This document shows positions 1-8,265 of a DNA stretch of 64,000 bases, piece by piece. A program made the translations under genes and the position numbers. Position 1 is the first letter of the stretch, and every line of letters begins with the position of its first letter. The notes under the pieces were generated by a model. That model saw only the letters and a program-made list of their open reading frames with translations, was not told the origin of the DNA and ran no database searches. This DNA comes from CALCHA01 sp035548175 (lineage in GTDB: Bacteria; Planctomycetota; Phycisphaerae; WQYP01). Location: the NCBI GenBank assembly GCA_035548175.1, contig DASZTO010000010.1, positions 3,867-67,866 of the forward strand, given 5' to 3'.

Positions 1-1029
1 CGTCTTCAACCCGCCCCCCGCCCCCGCCTCCAGCTTCAACTGCCCCCCTACCACCGCCAGCGCCCGCATCTGGTACAGCTTCTCCGCATTCTCCTCCGTC
101 TCCTTCGCCCCCGCGCTCACTTCCCGCGCCCGCGACACGCACGCCTCCAGCAGTCCCTTGAAACCCGCCGCATCCTTCGCCGACATCGGCACCGCCAGGC
201 TCACCACCGTCTTCTCCCGCGCCAGCTTCAACGACCTGTCCGCCAACGCCCCCATCATCTGCTTCAGCGACCCCTCCTCCATCACCATCAACGGGTTTAT
301 CGCCTCCGGACCGCCCCCCTGCGTCGTCGCGCCCTCCGCCCCCGCCGCCCCGCCCGCGGCATCCGCAGGCTGGCTCGCCGCATCCTCCAGCGTGATGTCC
401 TTCAACGTCTGCGCCCGCAGATCCGCCCACGTGTACACCTTCCCCCCATCCTTCCGCCGCAGCAATTCCTCATCGATCCCCTTCGTCAAATCCCCGCTCT
501 GCGCCGCCGCCGATAGCTCCGCCAACGCCCCATCCACCACTTTCCCCGGCACGCGCAACGCCTGGTAATACCCCAACGCCGGCTTTCCATCCGCCCCCGC
601 CCCCCCCTGCCCGCCCGCCTCCACAAAAAATTCCCCCGGCACCACCTCCACCTGGCTCAAATCCACCCCCGTCGTCGTCTTGTCCACATTCGTCGGCCGC
701 GACGCATACATGTTCAGCACGCTGAAATCATGATCCCCCATCCGAATCAACGAATCCGCCAGCAGCCCCGCCACATATCCCCCCGGCACCGCCGGCGTAA
801 TCCAATGATCCCGGTTCGCATACAACGCCTTCAAATACGCCACATCCTCCGAATCCTTCGCCTGAATCCCGCGCAGCACCATCAGCATCCGGAATTCATC
901 CTTCCCCGCATCATATGTCACATAATCCCGCTCCACCGCCGAAATGCACGAACTCAACCCCGCCGCCATCCCCGCCATCACCACCACCATCGCCACCCGC
1001 CCCGCATCCGCACGTGTCACCGCTCGCAT
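1..1029 (-). CDS. Lipoprotein of unknown function, 3' end outside window
   Basis: An open frame of 343 codons reads leftward from an ATG at 1029 and leaves the window at base 1, so the C terminus is missing. The start follows a GGGAG ribosome-binding site about 7 nt away. The first 28 residues form a hydrophobic signal with a lipobox-like LSSC, so export and lipid anchoring are likely. The rest is acidic, Gly/Ala-rich and has no catalytic motif I recognise; a stretch near the visible C terminus looks helical and charged. Its + strand complement is C-rich, as in the surrounding 11 kb. It is divergent from the lipoprotein gene at 1164. The function is unknown; the frame and signal peptide make the gene call fairly safe. 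Confidence 0.75.
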   Translation of the reverse strand, partial: MRAVTRADAGRVAMVVVMAGMAAGLSSCISAVERDYVTYDAGKDEFRMLMVLRGIQAKDSEDVAYLKALYANRDHWITPAVPGGYVAGLLADSLIRMGDHDFSVLNMYASRPTNVDKTTTGVDLSQVEVVPGEFFVEAGGQGGAGADGKPALGYYQALRVPGKVVDGALAELSAAAQSGDLTKGIDEELLRRKDGGKVYTWADLRAQTLKDITLEDAASQPADAAGGAAGAEGATTQGGGPEAINPLMVMEEGSLKQMMGALADRSLKLAREKTVVSLAVPMSAKDAAGFKGLLEACVSRAREVSAGAKETEENAEKLYQMRALAVVGGQLKLEAGAGGGLKT

Positions 1030-1163
1030 GCCATCACTCCCAATCAGTGCCGTTCCGTCTGCATAATTCAGCTTCCCCACCACCCCTGTACCGATATAGT
1101 CTACACATACATCTTCAAACGCCGCCCATCTTTTCGCAAGCCGCAACACATCGAGGCCCCCCC

Positions 1164-1802
1164 ATGCCCATCCCCCGCACCCTCCTCCTCCTCCCCCTGC
1201 TCCTCACCGCCTGCACCTCCCCCAACCACCACCCCGCCGCCGCCCGCACCCCCTTCCCCACCGAAAAACCCACCACCTTCCTCACCAACCTCCTCACCGA
1301 CGCCTACCACGGCAAAACCGATTCCGTCCTCGACCGCACCCACTTCGACAACAACAACCAGCGCGCCGTCTTCAAACGCCTCCTCACCATCGCCGCCGCC
1401 ATGCAATCCGTCCACGACGCCCTCGACAAAACCTTCCCCCCCAATCCCGCCCTCAACCCCGATCCCCTCGACGCCGCCCTCGAACCCCTCGCCACCGCCA
1501 TCACGCGCCTCGAACCTCCCGCCACCGCCCGCGTCGTCCCCGCCCCGCCCGCCCAGCCCTACACCCTCATCGCCCAGAACCACCACTGGAAACTCGATTA
1601 CCCCCGCACCCAGCCCGGCGCCAGCCAGCCCATCTCCAACGCCGACCTCAAAACCCTCGACGAGGCCGCCAGAAAATACCGCCAGCTCGCCGCCGACATC
1701 CGCGCCCACAAATACCCCACCCTCCAAGCCGCCCTCGACGCCCTCAACCCCGCCGCCCACCCGCCCACCACCGAACCCGCCACCTCCCAACCCCTCCCCT
1801 GA
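1164..1802 (+). CDS. Small lipoprotein, hypothetical
   Basis: A 212-residue protein. The frame is open further upstream, but the ATG at 1164 puts a clean signal sequence first (MPIPRTLLLLPLLLTAC) with the lipobox LTAC, so I chose it. The mature part is Pro/Ala-rich at both ends. Its middle has helical segments (around residues 30-70 and 130-180) and a short region resembling a small folded scaffold domain (YTLIAQNHHWKLD). No catalytic motif is visible. Codons end almost always in C, matching the strand composition here. It may be a periplasmic or outer-membrane-anchored protein. It does not appear to be in an operon with the DUF4139 gene, which starts 166 nt later. Confidence 0.7.
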   Translation: MPIPRTLLLLPLLLTACTSPNHHPAAARTPFPTEKPTTFLTNLLTDAYHGKTDSVLDRTHFDNNNQRAVFKRLLTIAAAMQSVHDALDKTFPPNPALNPDPLDAALEPLATAITRLEPPATARVVPAPPAQPYTLIAQNHHWKLDYPRTQPGASQPISNADLKTLDEAARKYRQLAADIRAHKYPTLQAALDALNPAAHPPTTEPATSQPLP

Positions 1803-1849
1803 CCACCCCAGCGCGTCCGGAGTTCACGCTTCAGCGTGCCGTCAATTTC

Positions 1850-1902
1850 CCCTTCCGTCTTTCGTCTTCCATCTTTTGTCTTTCATCTTTCGTCTCTCCC
1901 GC
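1850..1902. repeat. Pyrimidine-rich TTTCGTCTTTC-type degenerate repeat
   Basis: Between the lipoprotein at 1164 and the DUF4139 gene lies a run of imperfect 7-10 nt units of the type CTTTCGTC, CTTTTGTC and CTTTCATC. A very similar stretch lies at 7060-7094, also between genes. It is not coding in a convincing frame and probably belongs to a dispersed intergenic repeat family. The role is unknown. Confidence 0.5.
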
Positions 1903-1968
1903 CGGGAACCCACACCCCCCTCCGCGCATCCAACCCTTAAGCCCCACTCCCTTTCACCGGAGACCCCC

Positions 1969-3543
1969 ATGCTCACCCGCCACGCATCCCTCCTCACCAC
2001 CTTCGCCCTCCTCACCGCCGCCACCGCCGCCTTCGCCCAGGCCCCCGCCACCCAACCCGCCCCCACCCAGCCCGACGCCGGACCCTCCCTCACCGTCTAC
2101 TCCTCCGCCGACCCCGCCGGTTTCGATCCCCAGCAATTCATCCACCAGCAACGCCTCGGCTACTCCAACATCGACCCCTCCCAAATCCCCGGCTTCGGCG
2201 TCGTCAAGGAAACCCGCAACCTCGCCCTCCACCCCGGCGAAAACAACGTCGCCGTCACCGACGTCGCCGAATACATCGACCCCACCACCGTCAGCTTCTC
2301 CGACCTCACCGATCCCCAAACCTCCGTCCTCCAGCAGCAGTTCAAGTTCGATCTCGTCAGCCCCGCCAAACTCCTCGAAAAATACGTCGATCAGCCCATC
2401 ACCCTCCTCGCCGCCCTCGGCAACAACAACGTCGAAACCGTCACCGGAACCCTCCTCTCCACCAACCAGGGCCAACTCGTCGTCCAAACCACCAATGGCC
2501 TCCGCATGTTCGTCGCCTCCCAGGTCCAGGTCCAGCTCGGCAAACTCCCCGAGGGCCTCATCACCCGCCCCACCCTCGACTGGCAAATCAACGCCACGCA
2601 GGCCGGCCAGCACCGCGTCCGCACCACCTACCAGACCAGCGGCCTCACCTGGCGCGCCGATTACACCCTCGTCCTCAACGCCGACGACACCGCCGCCGAC
2701 CTCGGCGCCTGGGTCACCCTCCTCAACCTCAGCGGCGCCAGCTACAACAACGCACAACTCAAACTCATCGCCGGCGACGTCCAGCGCGTCCAGCCGCAAC
2801 CCTATGGCGCCCGCGGCGGCTTCGCCATGGACGCAGTCAGCGGCCCAGCCACCGGCTTCGAGGAAAAATCCTTCTACGAATACCACCTCTACACCCTCCC
2901 CCGCCGCACCGACATCAAAGACAATTCCACCGAGCAGATCGCCCTCTTCCCCACCGTCCACAACGTCTCCGTCGAAAAAGTCCTCGTCTACTATGGCCTG
3001 CCCGCCAACTTCTCCCAGTACATGTTCGTTCCCAACCCCGTCCTCGACCGCGACATCGAAAATCAGTCCAACCACAAGGTCGACGCCTACATCCGCTTCA
3101 AAAATGCCGAGAATAACCACCTCGGCATCCCCCTCCCGCGCGGCAAGGTCCGCGTCTACAAACAAGACTCCTCCGCCACCGGCGGCGACGGTTCCCTCGA
3201 ATTCGTCGGCGAAGACCTCATCGACCACACCCCCAAAGACCGCACCCTCCTCATCAAAACCGGCCAGTCCTTCGACATCACCGGCGACCGCACCCAAACC
3301 GATTTCACCGTCGACAACAGCCGCCGCGAAATGACCGAATCCATCAAAATCGTCCTGCACAACCCCACCAAACAACCCGTCACCGTCATCGTCAAAGAAA
3401 ACCTCTTCCGCTGGGTCAACTGGGAAATCACCAAATCCAGCGACAACTACGAAAAAATCGACTCCCGCACCATCCACTTCAACGAAAAGGTACCCCCCGA
3501 AGGCGACACCACCGTCACCTACACCGTCAAATACACCTGGTGA
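1969..3543 (+). CDS. DUF4139 domain secreted protein
   Basis: A 524-residue exported protein. The chosen ATG follows CCGGAGAC and opens with a signal peptide ending near AFAQ (residue 23); the open frame extends far upstream but that part is low-complexity shadow. The C-terminal half carries the features of the DUF4139 family: HKVDAYIRFKN, LPRGKVRVYKQD, FDITGDRTQTDF and the closing NPTKQPVTVIVKE...VTYTVKYTW strand pattern. The N-terminal half has TSGLTWRADYTLVL, typical of the same family. DUF4139 proteins are secreted or surface proteins with beta-rich folds and no known enzyme activity. The assignment to the family is firm; the function is open. Confidence 0.85.
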   Translation: MLTRHASLLTTFALLTAATAAFAQAPATQPAPTQPDAGPSLTVYSSADPAGFDPQQFIHQQRLGYSNIDPSQIPGFGVVKETRNLALHPGENNVAVTDVAEYIDPTTVSFSDLTDPQTSVLQQQFKFDLVSPAKLLEKYVDQPITLLAALGNNNVETVTGTLLSTNQGQLVVQTTNGLRMFVASQVQVQLGKLPEGLITRPTLDWQINATQAGQHRVRTTYQTSGLTWRADYTLVLNADDTAADLGAWVTLLNLSGASYNNAQLKLIAGDVQRVQPQPYGARGGFAMDAVSGPATGFEEKSFYEYHLYTLPRRTDIKDNSTEQIALFPTVHNVSVEKVLVYYGLPANFSQYMFVPNPVLDRDIENQSNHKVDAYIRFKNAENNHLGIPLPRGKVRVYKQDSSATGGDGSLEFVGEDLIDHTPKDRTLLIKTGQSFDITGDRTQTDFTVDNSRREMTESIKIVLHNPTKQPVTVIVKENLFRWVNWEITKSSDNYEKIDSRTIHFNEKVPPEGDTTVTYTVKYTW

Positions 3544-3735
3544 CCCCCACCAGGGCCTCCCTCCATCCCCCCCGCACCTCTATCGACCCGCGCCGAAGCT
3601 CGCCGCGCCGTCCCTGCTTCCCCCGCCTCTGTGCAACTCCCCTCGAAGGCCTTTGCTTTTCGCGGAACCCCTCGCCCACCCATTGCATCCCCTCGGAGGC
3701 CCGAACTTCCTCGCTCTCCTCGTCGTACCATTCCC

Positions 3736-4953
3736 ATGAAGCGCCTCCTGATGTCCCCCCTCTTGCTCCTCATCGCCCTCGCCTGCCTCGCTCAAATCCC
3801 CTCCATCGTCATGTACCGCCAACTCGACGTCTGGCCTTGGGCTCAGGAGGGCCGCACCTATTTCGCTACCTTCGCCCTCGCCGCCGCCGCTTCCTGCGCC
3901 GCCGCCTGCTGCGCTTCCATCCTCCTCGCCGCTCCCGCCTTCCGTCGCCGATTTTCCCTCCCGCGCTTTATCCTCCTCGCCGCCTGCCTCGCCCTCTTGG
4001 CATACTCCTCCCTCAAGGAGGCTCTCGCCGCAGGCCGCGCTGCCTGGGTCCTTGGCGAAATCACCCGCCACCACTTCCTCCCCTATGCCGCCTATTTCCC
4101 CGACGCCATCCACAACTTCCCCTTCTACGCCGCCTGCAAAAATCTCGCCCTCATCCCCACCCTCCTGCTCGCCGACGCCCCCCTCACCGCCTGGTTCAGC
4201 GCCTCCGCTTCCCCTGCCGCCGCTCGCTTATCGCGCCCCATCGAATACCTCGCCATCGTGCTCGCCTGCCTCAACCTCTTCCTTGGCCCACCCCTCACCG
4301 ACCGTGGCCGCTTCGCCCTCCCTTCCCCAGACAATTCGCAAATACTTCCCTTCGTCACCATCGCACTCTACATCCTCCTCGCCGCTCTTACCCTCCTCGC
4401 CGCCACCCGCCGCTCGCCCGCCCCCGCGCCCCCATCCCCCACCCGCGATCCATCCCCGCGAACCCCCGCCGCCATCCTCTCCTACCGCACACCTCCGCCC
4501 CCACGCCCTTCTCACCCCTTGCTCTATTCCGCCCTCGCCCTCCTCATGAGCCTCCTGACCCTCTTCGCCATCCTCGCGCACGAACACCGGCTCGATGTCG
4601 ATATCACCCTCTCCTACGACCCCCCTGCCAACATCGCTATCTCCTTCGCCAGCCGCCCCGGCCCCGCAAACGCCGACACACTCCTCCTCCACACCGGCCC
4701 AACCCCCGCCTCCGCCCCATTCAGCTACGCTCCCCTCAGCTTCTCCTCCACTCCCAACAACCGCCTCCTCTCCATCCCCTCCTCCGCGCTTCCCTTCGCC
4801 ACCGCACTCCTGATCCTCCTGCTCCTCTCCCGAATCTCCTCCTCCGACGCCGCCTCCAGCGCCCTCCCCTCCGTTCACTATCCCTCACCAAATCTTGCCG
4901 CGCTCCACTCCCCCACGAACCCCCCGCCCCCCTCCATCGTAAAACCCCCATGA
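3736..4953 (+). CDS. Multi-pass membrane protein, unknown
   Basis: A 405-residue very hydrophobic protein. The ATG at 3736 is taken because it begins a membrane segment (MKRLLMSPLLLLIALACL); the upstream in-frame stretch is Arg/Pro-rich and unlikely to be translated. About seven hydrophobic segments are visible, at roughly residues 5-22, 40-65, 75-95, 130-150, 175-195, 215-235 and 275-300. The C terminus has another near 355-375 and a Pro/Ser-rich tail. It is a diverged paralog of the next gene: both share the pattern DVWP/NVWP followed by a long helix, HHFLPY/HDFLPY and a LLLADxPLxxW segment. Its stop overlaps the start of that gene as ATGA, so the two are translationally coupled. No known family is recognised. 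Confidence 0.7.
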   Translation: MKRLLMSPLLLLIALACLAQIPSIVMYRQLDVWPWAQEGRTYFATFALAAAASCAAACCASILLAAPAFRRRFSLPRFILLAACLALLAYSSLKEALAAGRAAWVLGEITRHHFLPYAAYFPDAIHNFPFYAACKNLALIPTLLLADAPLTAWFSASASPAAARLSRPIEYLAIVLACLNLFLGPPLTDRGRFALPSPDNSQILPFVTIALYILLAALTLLAATRRSPAPAPPSPTRDPSPRTPAAILSYRTPPPPRPSHPLLYSALALLMSLLTLFAILAHEHRLDVDITLSYDPPANIAISFASRPGPANADTLLLHTGPTPASAPFSYAPLSFSSTPNNRLLSIPSSALPFATALLILLLLSRISSSDAASSALPSVHYPSPNLAALHSPTNPPPPSIVKPP

Positions 4954-5804
4954 AACCCCGCGCACCTACCCTCGCCTTCACCACCCTCTCCGCCGCACTC
5001 CTGCTCCAACTCCCGCCCCTCCTCTTCCTCTGCTACTTCGTGCACTCCTGGAACGTCTGGCCCACCGCCGCCCAGGCACGCGACTATTTCCTCGCCATCG
5101 TCCTCGCCGCACTCGCCGCCTCCGCAGCCGCCCTCGCCGCCATCCCCCTCGTCCTCTCCCCGCGCACCGCATGCTCCCGCCCGCGCGCCGCACTCCTCAT
5201 CCCCTTCCTCGAACTCTTCGCCCTCGCCTCCATCATCAAAGCCCTCGCCGCCGCGGACGCCGTCTACATCCTCCACCACATTGTCCATCACGATTTCCTC
5301 CCCTATCTCTCCCCCAAGCCCCTCCTCGACCGCCTCAATCCCGCCGCCCAACTCGCCAACCTCCTGCTCATCCCGCTGCTCCTCCTCGCCGACCGCCCCC
5401 TCGCCCGCTGGATCATCACCGCCAGCGCCTCCCTCCCCCGCTACCGCCTGCACCGCCTCCTCGCCAACGCCGCCCTCATCGCCACAACCCTGTGCGCCCT
5501 CCTCCTGCCCGCCAGCCTCGTCCAAAGCCGCTTCTTCCTCCCCGCCGCCGGCGGAAGCGATCGCGCCTGGTTCCTCCCCCTCCTCATCGCCCTGGTCTAT
5601 CTCGCCCTCGCCCTCTGGCTCCTGCCCCCGCTCCTCCCCCCGCAACCAGAAATCCCAGCATCGCCACAAAATCCCACAAACAACGCCCCGCCCCCGCCCA
5701 CCGCCAAGCGCCTCTTCCTCTCCCTCGCATTCCTCCTCGCCGCCCTCTGCGTGCTCCTGCTCACGATCGCCCACATCAGCCACCCCATCGAACTCGCCGC
5801 ATAA
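4950..5804 (+). CDS. Multi-pass membrane protein, paralog of upstream gene
   Basis: A 284-residue protein starting at an ATG that overlaps the previous stop (ATGA). It has about seven hydrophobic segments and shares with its neighbour the NVWP, HDFLPYL and LLLADRPLARW landmarks, so the pair arose by tandem duplication. It lacks the neighbour's long C-terminal extension and ends in a hydrophobic helix followed by ISHPIELAA. This last 35-residue segment occurs again, detached, at 6899-7006, showing further local copying. The function is unknown; a two-component membrane complex is possible given the coupling, but that is inference. Confidence 0.7.
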   Translation: MKPRAPTLAFTTLSAALLLQLPPLLFLCYFVHSWNVWPTAAQARDYFLAIVLAALAASAAALAAIPLVLSPRTACSRPRAALLIPFLELFALASIIKALAAADAVYILHHIVHHDFLPYLSPKPLLDRLNPAAQLANLLLIPLLLLADRPLARWIITASASLPRYRLHRLLANAALIATTLCALLLPASLVQSRFFLPAAGGSDRAWFLPLLIALVYLALALWLLPPLLPPQPEIPASPQNPTNNAPPPPTAKRLFLSLAFLLAALCVLLLTIAHISHPIELAA

Positions 5805-5985
5805 AGCCCACCCCCTCCGCGGGGTGGGTCCAGTGTGCGCCCCTCATCACCACCTCCATCGCTATGCCCCCGTCCACTTCCAACTCTCCACATCACTGAT
5901 TCTTCTCCTGATGAAATACCATTGCTCATCACCTCTCGGCACCTTCATGCGCTCCGCAAGCCGCCCGCCCACCTCTTTCACCTCC
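5804..5985. repeat. About 180-bp direct repeat, copy 1
   Basis: This stretch matches 7598-7785 in the same orientation with few differences. It starts with a GC-rich hairpin, continues through a near-identical segment of about 110 nt, then a more diverged part corresponding to the 3' coding end of the minus-strand gene at 7687. In this copy the coding part is frameshifted after the residues MKVP, so it is a dead remnant. It lies directly after the stop of the membrane protein gene and overlaps the last bases of the LysM-like gene. Confidence 0.85.
5807..5828 (-). terminator. GC-rich hairpin after LysM-like gene
   Basis: A perfect 8-bp stem (CCCACCCC with GGGGTGGG) and a 6-nt loop, followed on the minus strand by CTTTA. 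It lies about 150 nt past the stop of the LysM-like gene, within the direct repeat. It may serve both convergent genes. The T tract is short, so termination efficiency is uncertain. Confidence 0.45.
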
Positions 5986-6832
5986 GCATCACCCGCTCCC
6001 GCTCCGCCAGCGTCGGCACCATCACCCGCTGCCCCACCCGCAACCGCCCCACCTCCAACCCCGGATTCATTCCCCGCACCCGCCGCCCCAAAGCCGCCGC
6101 CCCCCGCCCGTCCCACCTTCCATCCATCTCCGCCAGCCCCTCCATCAACCCGCTGAACGTGTTCCCCGCCTGCACCTCCAGCCACTCCCGCTCCTCCGTC
6201 GGCTTCGCCTCCTCCACCCGCCCCACAACCGCAAACCGCATCACCGCCACCACGCGCACCTCGCACCGCCCGCTCACAACTTCATCCCGGTCCTCCACGC
6301 GCCGCACCTCCACCTCCATCAACTCCCCGGTCTGCTCGTTCCAATGCCCATCCACCGTCACCCGCGCTAGCGCCCCCGTGTCATCCGCATAATCCCCCCC
6401 AAGGCACCCCACATACCGCCACCCGCCCCGCGCAGCACGCTCAATCAACACCCGATGCCCGCTCACCGTGTCCGGGTTCGGCCGATCCACATACTCCACC
6501 TCATACAACGTCCCGCCCCGCGCATCGCTCCCCACCACCCGCGCCCACGCCTCCCCGCTGAACGCCTCCGTCCCCACAGGCGCCGCCTTCCGCACGCTCG
6601 CTGTCTCCACCGCATGCCGCACCACCCCGCCATCCACCCCCGCCAACCGTGAAGCCCACACCCGGAACCACCGCACCCCTCCCTTCCCCATCCCGGTCCA
6701 CACGCGCACCGCTCGCCCATCGTCCAACACCCCCGTCACCGTCGGCCGCGCAGGCCGCTCCACCCGCGCCGCCCCCGCCATCACTCCCGCCACCCCCACC
6801 CACACCACCATCCATCCAATCATCCGCCGCAT
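5978..6832 (-). CDS. Exported protein with C-terminal LysM-like domain
   Basis: A 284-residue protein. I chose the ATG at 6832 because AGGGAGG lies 6 nt upstream and the first 22 residues form a signal sequence ending near AGAARVE; an in-frame ATG at 6865 is less likely. The last 60 residues match the LysM pattern, with a W-x-V-x-x-G opening, an MNPGLEVG segment and a closing RVGQRVMVPTL, where G-Q-x-V-x-V/I-P is the family signature. LysM domains bind N-acetylglucosamine polymers such as peptidoglycan. The middle (residues 30-200) is beta-rich and unassigned. The role is probably envelope-associated. The upstream region overlaps the duplicated 3' fragment at 6899. Confidence 0.65.
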   Translation of the reverse strand: MRRMIGWMVVWVGVAGVMAGAARVERPARPTVTGVLDDGRAVRVWTGMGKGGVRWFRVWASRLAGVDGGVVRHAVETASVRKAAPVGTEAFSGEAWARVVGSDARGGTLYEVEYVDRPNPDTVSGHRVLIERAARGGWRYVGCLGGDYADDTGALARVTVDGHWNEQTGELMEVEVRRVEDRDEVVSGRCEVRVVAVMRFAVVGRVEEAKPTEEREWLEVQAGNTFSGLMEGLAEMDGRWDGRGAAALGRRVRGMNPGLEVGRLRVGQRVMVPTLAERERVMRR

Positions 6833-6898
6833 CACCAGCCTCCCTGCACACAGCCCCCCATTCATCGGCCAATCCCTGCGCACCGCGTAAACAGGCCG

Positions 6899-7006
6899 CC
6901 CACCACCAAACGCTTCCTTCTCGCCCTCGCACTGGCAATCGCCGCCCTCTACCTGCTCCTGCTCACCATCACCCACATCAGCCACCCCATCGAACTCGCC
7001 GCCTAA
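6899..7006 (+). pseudogene. Detached 3' end of the membrane protein gene at 4950
   Basis: In one frame this stretch encodes a hydrophobic helix followed by ITHISHPIELAA and a stop, closely matching the last 35 residues of the protein at 4950-5804 (IAHISHPIELAA and stop). No start codon or 5' part exists; upstream sequence belongs to the minus-strand LysM-like gene. It is a copied gene tail and indicates that this locus has been duplicated and partly deleted. Confidence 0.75.
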
Positions 7007-7057
7007 AGCACCCCCGGCCAACGCCCGAACAAGCAAGCACCCACGCCTCGCTACGCC

Positions 7058-7094
7058 CCCCCTTTCGTCCTTCGTCTTTTGTCTTTCGTCCTTA
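7058..7094. repeat. Pyrimidine-rich TTTCGTCCTTCGTC-type repeat
   Basis: A second copy of the degenerate CTTTCGTC/CTTTTGTC pattern seen at 1850-1902, here between the gene fragment at 6899 and the stop of the gene at 7113. Both lie in intergenic DNA on the C-rich side of the window. Confidence 0.5.
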
Positions 7095-7112
7095 CCCCCC
7101 AAAAGGTTCCCC

Positions 7113-7484
7113 TCACTCCCCCACTTCCGGCGCCACCCACGCCGCCTTGTCATCCACATGCCCAATGCTATACGCCGACGCCGATTTCCCCGGATCAAAC
7201 ACAAACAGCGTCCCCCACCCGCCCTCCGTCCACACCACCGCATGCGTATCGTCCACACGAAACCATTTCGCCGTGAATGGCCGCTGGTCCGAACTCAAAT
7301 AAATCCCATCCGGACGAAACGTGATCTTCCCATACTTTGGCGAATCAAACGATTTCCCCGCATACGGCGCCGCTGCCGCCGCTCCACCCCCCGCCTCCCC
7401 GCGCCCCCGCTCCACCAACAGCACCACCCCCGCTCCCACCCCAAGGCACACCACCATGCACACCACCGCCAGCCACACCTTCAT
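7113..7484 (-). CDS. Small membrane-anchored or secreted protein, unknown
   Basis: A 123-residue protein. The ATG at 7484 is chosen over longer in-frame starts because it follows GAGGAG and opens a hydrophobic segment (residues 3-25, WLAVVCMVVCLGVGAGVVLL). After an Ala/Gly linker, residues 45-120 form a compact beta-rich domain with the landmarks YGKITFRPDGIYL, WFRVDDTHAVVW and FDPGKSASAYSIG. The pattern is reminiscent of small proteins with repeated beta hairpins, but I recognise no family. It stands alone between the duplicated segments. Confidence 0.65.
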   Translation of the reverse strand: MKVWLAVVCMVVCLGVGAGVVLLVERGRGEAGGGAAAAAPYAGKSFDSPKYGKITFRPDGIYLSSDQRPFTAKWFRVDDTHAVVWTEGGWGTLFVFDPGKSASAYSIGHVDDKAAWVAPEVGE

Positions 7485-7596
7485 CGCACGCTCCTCGCAC
7501 CCCCCGCCCGCCCCACATTCCCACGCGATGCGCCACGACCCACGAAATGCCCCTCCATTGCACCCCCCCCTCGCCACCCAGTCAACGCACGCCCCC

Positions 7597-7623
7597 AAAA
7601 GCCCACCCCCTCCGCGGGGTGGG
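7597..7623 (-). terminator. Intrinsic terminator of the gene at 7687
   Basis: An 8-bp perfect stem (GGACCCACCCCG side pairing with GGGGTGGG) is followed on the minus strand by CTTTT. It lies about 65 nt past the stop of the gene at 7687-8265 and is part of repeat copy 2. The position and T run fit a rho-independent terminator. Confidence 0.6.
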
Positions 7624-7785
7624 TCCAATGTGCGCGCCTCATCACCACCTCCATCGCTATGCCCCATCCACTTCCAACTCTCCACATCACCGATTCTTCT
7701 CCTGATCAAGGTACGATTGCTCAATCACCTCCATCGGCACCTTCATGCTCCCCGCAAGCCGCCTGCCCGCATCCTTCAGCCGCTC
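7598..7785. repeat. About 180-bp direct repeat, copy 2
   Basis: This copy matches 5804-5985. Here the coding portion (7687-7785) is intact and forms the C terminus of the minus-strand membrane protein, so this is probably the parental copy and the other is a truncated duplicate. Confidence 0.85.
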
Positions 7786-8265
7786 CCCATCGCGACCGCC
7801 CGCGATCGGAAACCGCGCACGTGAGCCATCCGCGAGCCGACACACCAGATTCAATTCATTGTGAACCATCTTGAATCCCGGCTGCCACCCGCTGATAAAT
7901 TGCACCGACATCCCCTCCGGTGACGCAAACACCTGATGCACCCAATCCATGTTGATCCTGCCGGTCGCCTTGTCAAAGTGAAACGAAGGCCCGCGCCGGT
8001 ACGAATAACCCCAGTAATAATTCACCCCCACCGCGAAAAGGCAAAAGAATGCCGAAATCCCCAAAAACCCCAGCCAATTTCCATGATCCCCCACGACAAA
8101 CACCAGATACGCACCCCCCAGCATGACCAGGAGAATCACCACCATTCCGAACGGAAGTCGCCTGCAATGGTGTATCTCCATGTAACCATCCGTCTCCTCA
8201 AGCTGCCAGTAATCCAGCGGCGCCTGCCCATACCCCAGCAGCACATCGTCCTTCGCTTCACTCAT
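7687..8265 (-). CDS. Membrane protein with two transmembrane helices, unknown
   Basis: A 192-residue protein. Residues 1-35 are polar, two membrane helices follow at about 39-58 and 64-84 (FGMVVILLVMLGG and GFLGISAFFCLFAV), and a soluble C-terminal part of about 105 residues contains strands such as GPSFHFDKATGRINM and FKMVHNELNLVCRLADG. The architecture recalls small bacterial membrane proteins with a PH-like cytosolic domain, but no family is certain. Its last 30 codons lie in the direct repeat, and a frameshifted copy of them sits at 5912-5985. Confidence 0.7.
   Translation of the reverse strand: MSEAKDDVLLGYGQAPLDYWQLEETDGYMEIHHCRRLPFGMVVILLVMLGGAYLVFVVGDHGNWLGFLGISAFFCLFAVGVNYYWGYSYRRGPSFHFDKATGRINMDWVHQVFASPEGMSVQFISGWQPGFKMVHNELNLVCRLADGSRARFPIAGGRDGERLKDAGRRLAGSMKVPMEVIEQSYLDQEKNR

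Noticed and set aside
1954..3477. A 507-codon minus-strand frame
   Set aside because: Antisense of the DUF4139 gene; its composition (Gly/Val/Asp/Glu-rich) is the usual shadow of C-ending codons.
3540..5804. A 754-codon + frame spanning both membrane protein genes
   Set aside because: Its first two thirds are Pro/Arg-rich out-of-frame reading of the gene at 3736; only the part from 4950 is real.
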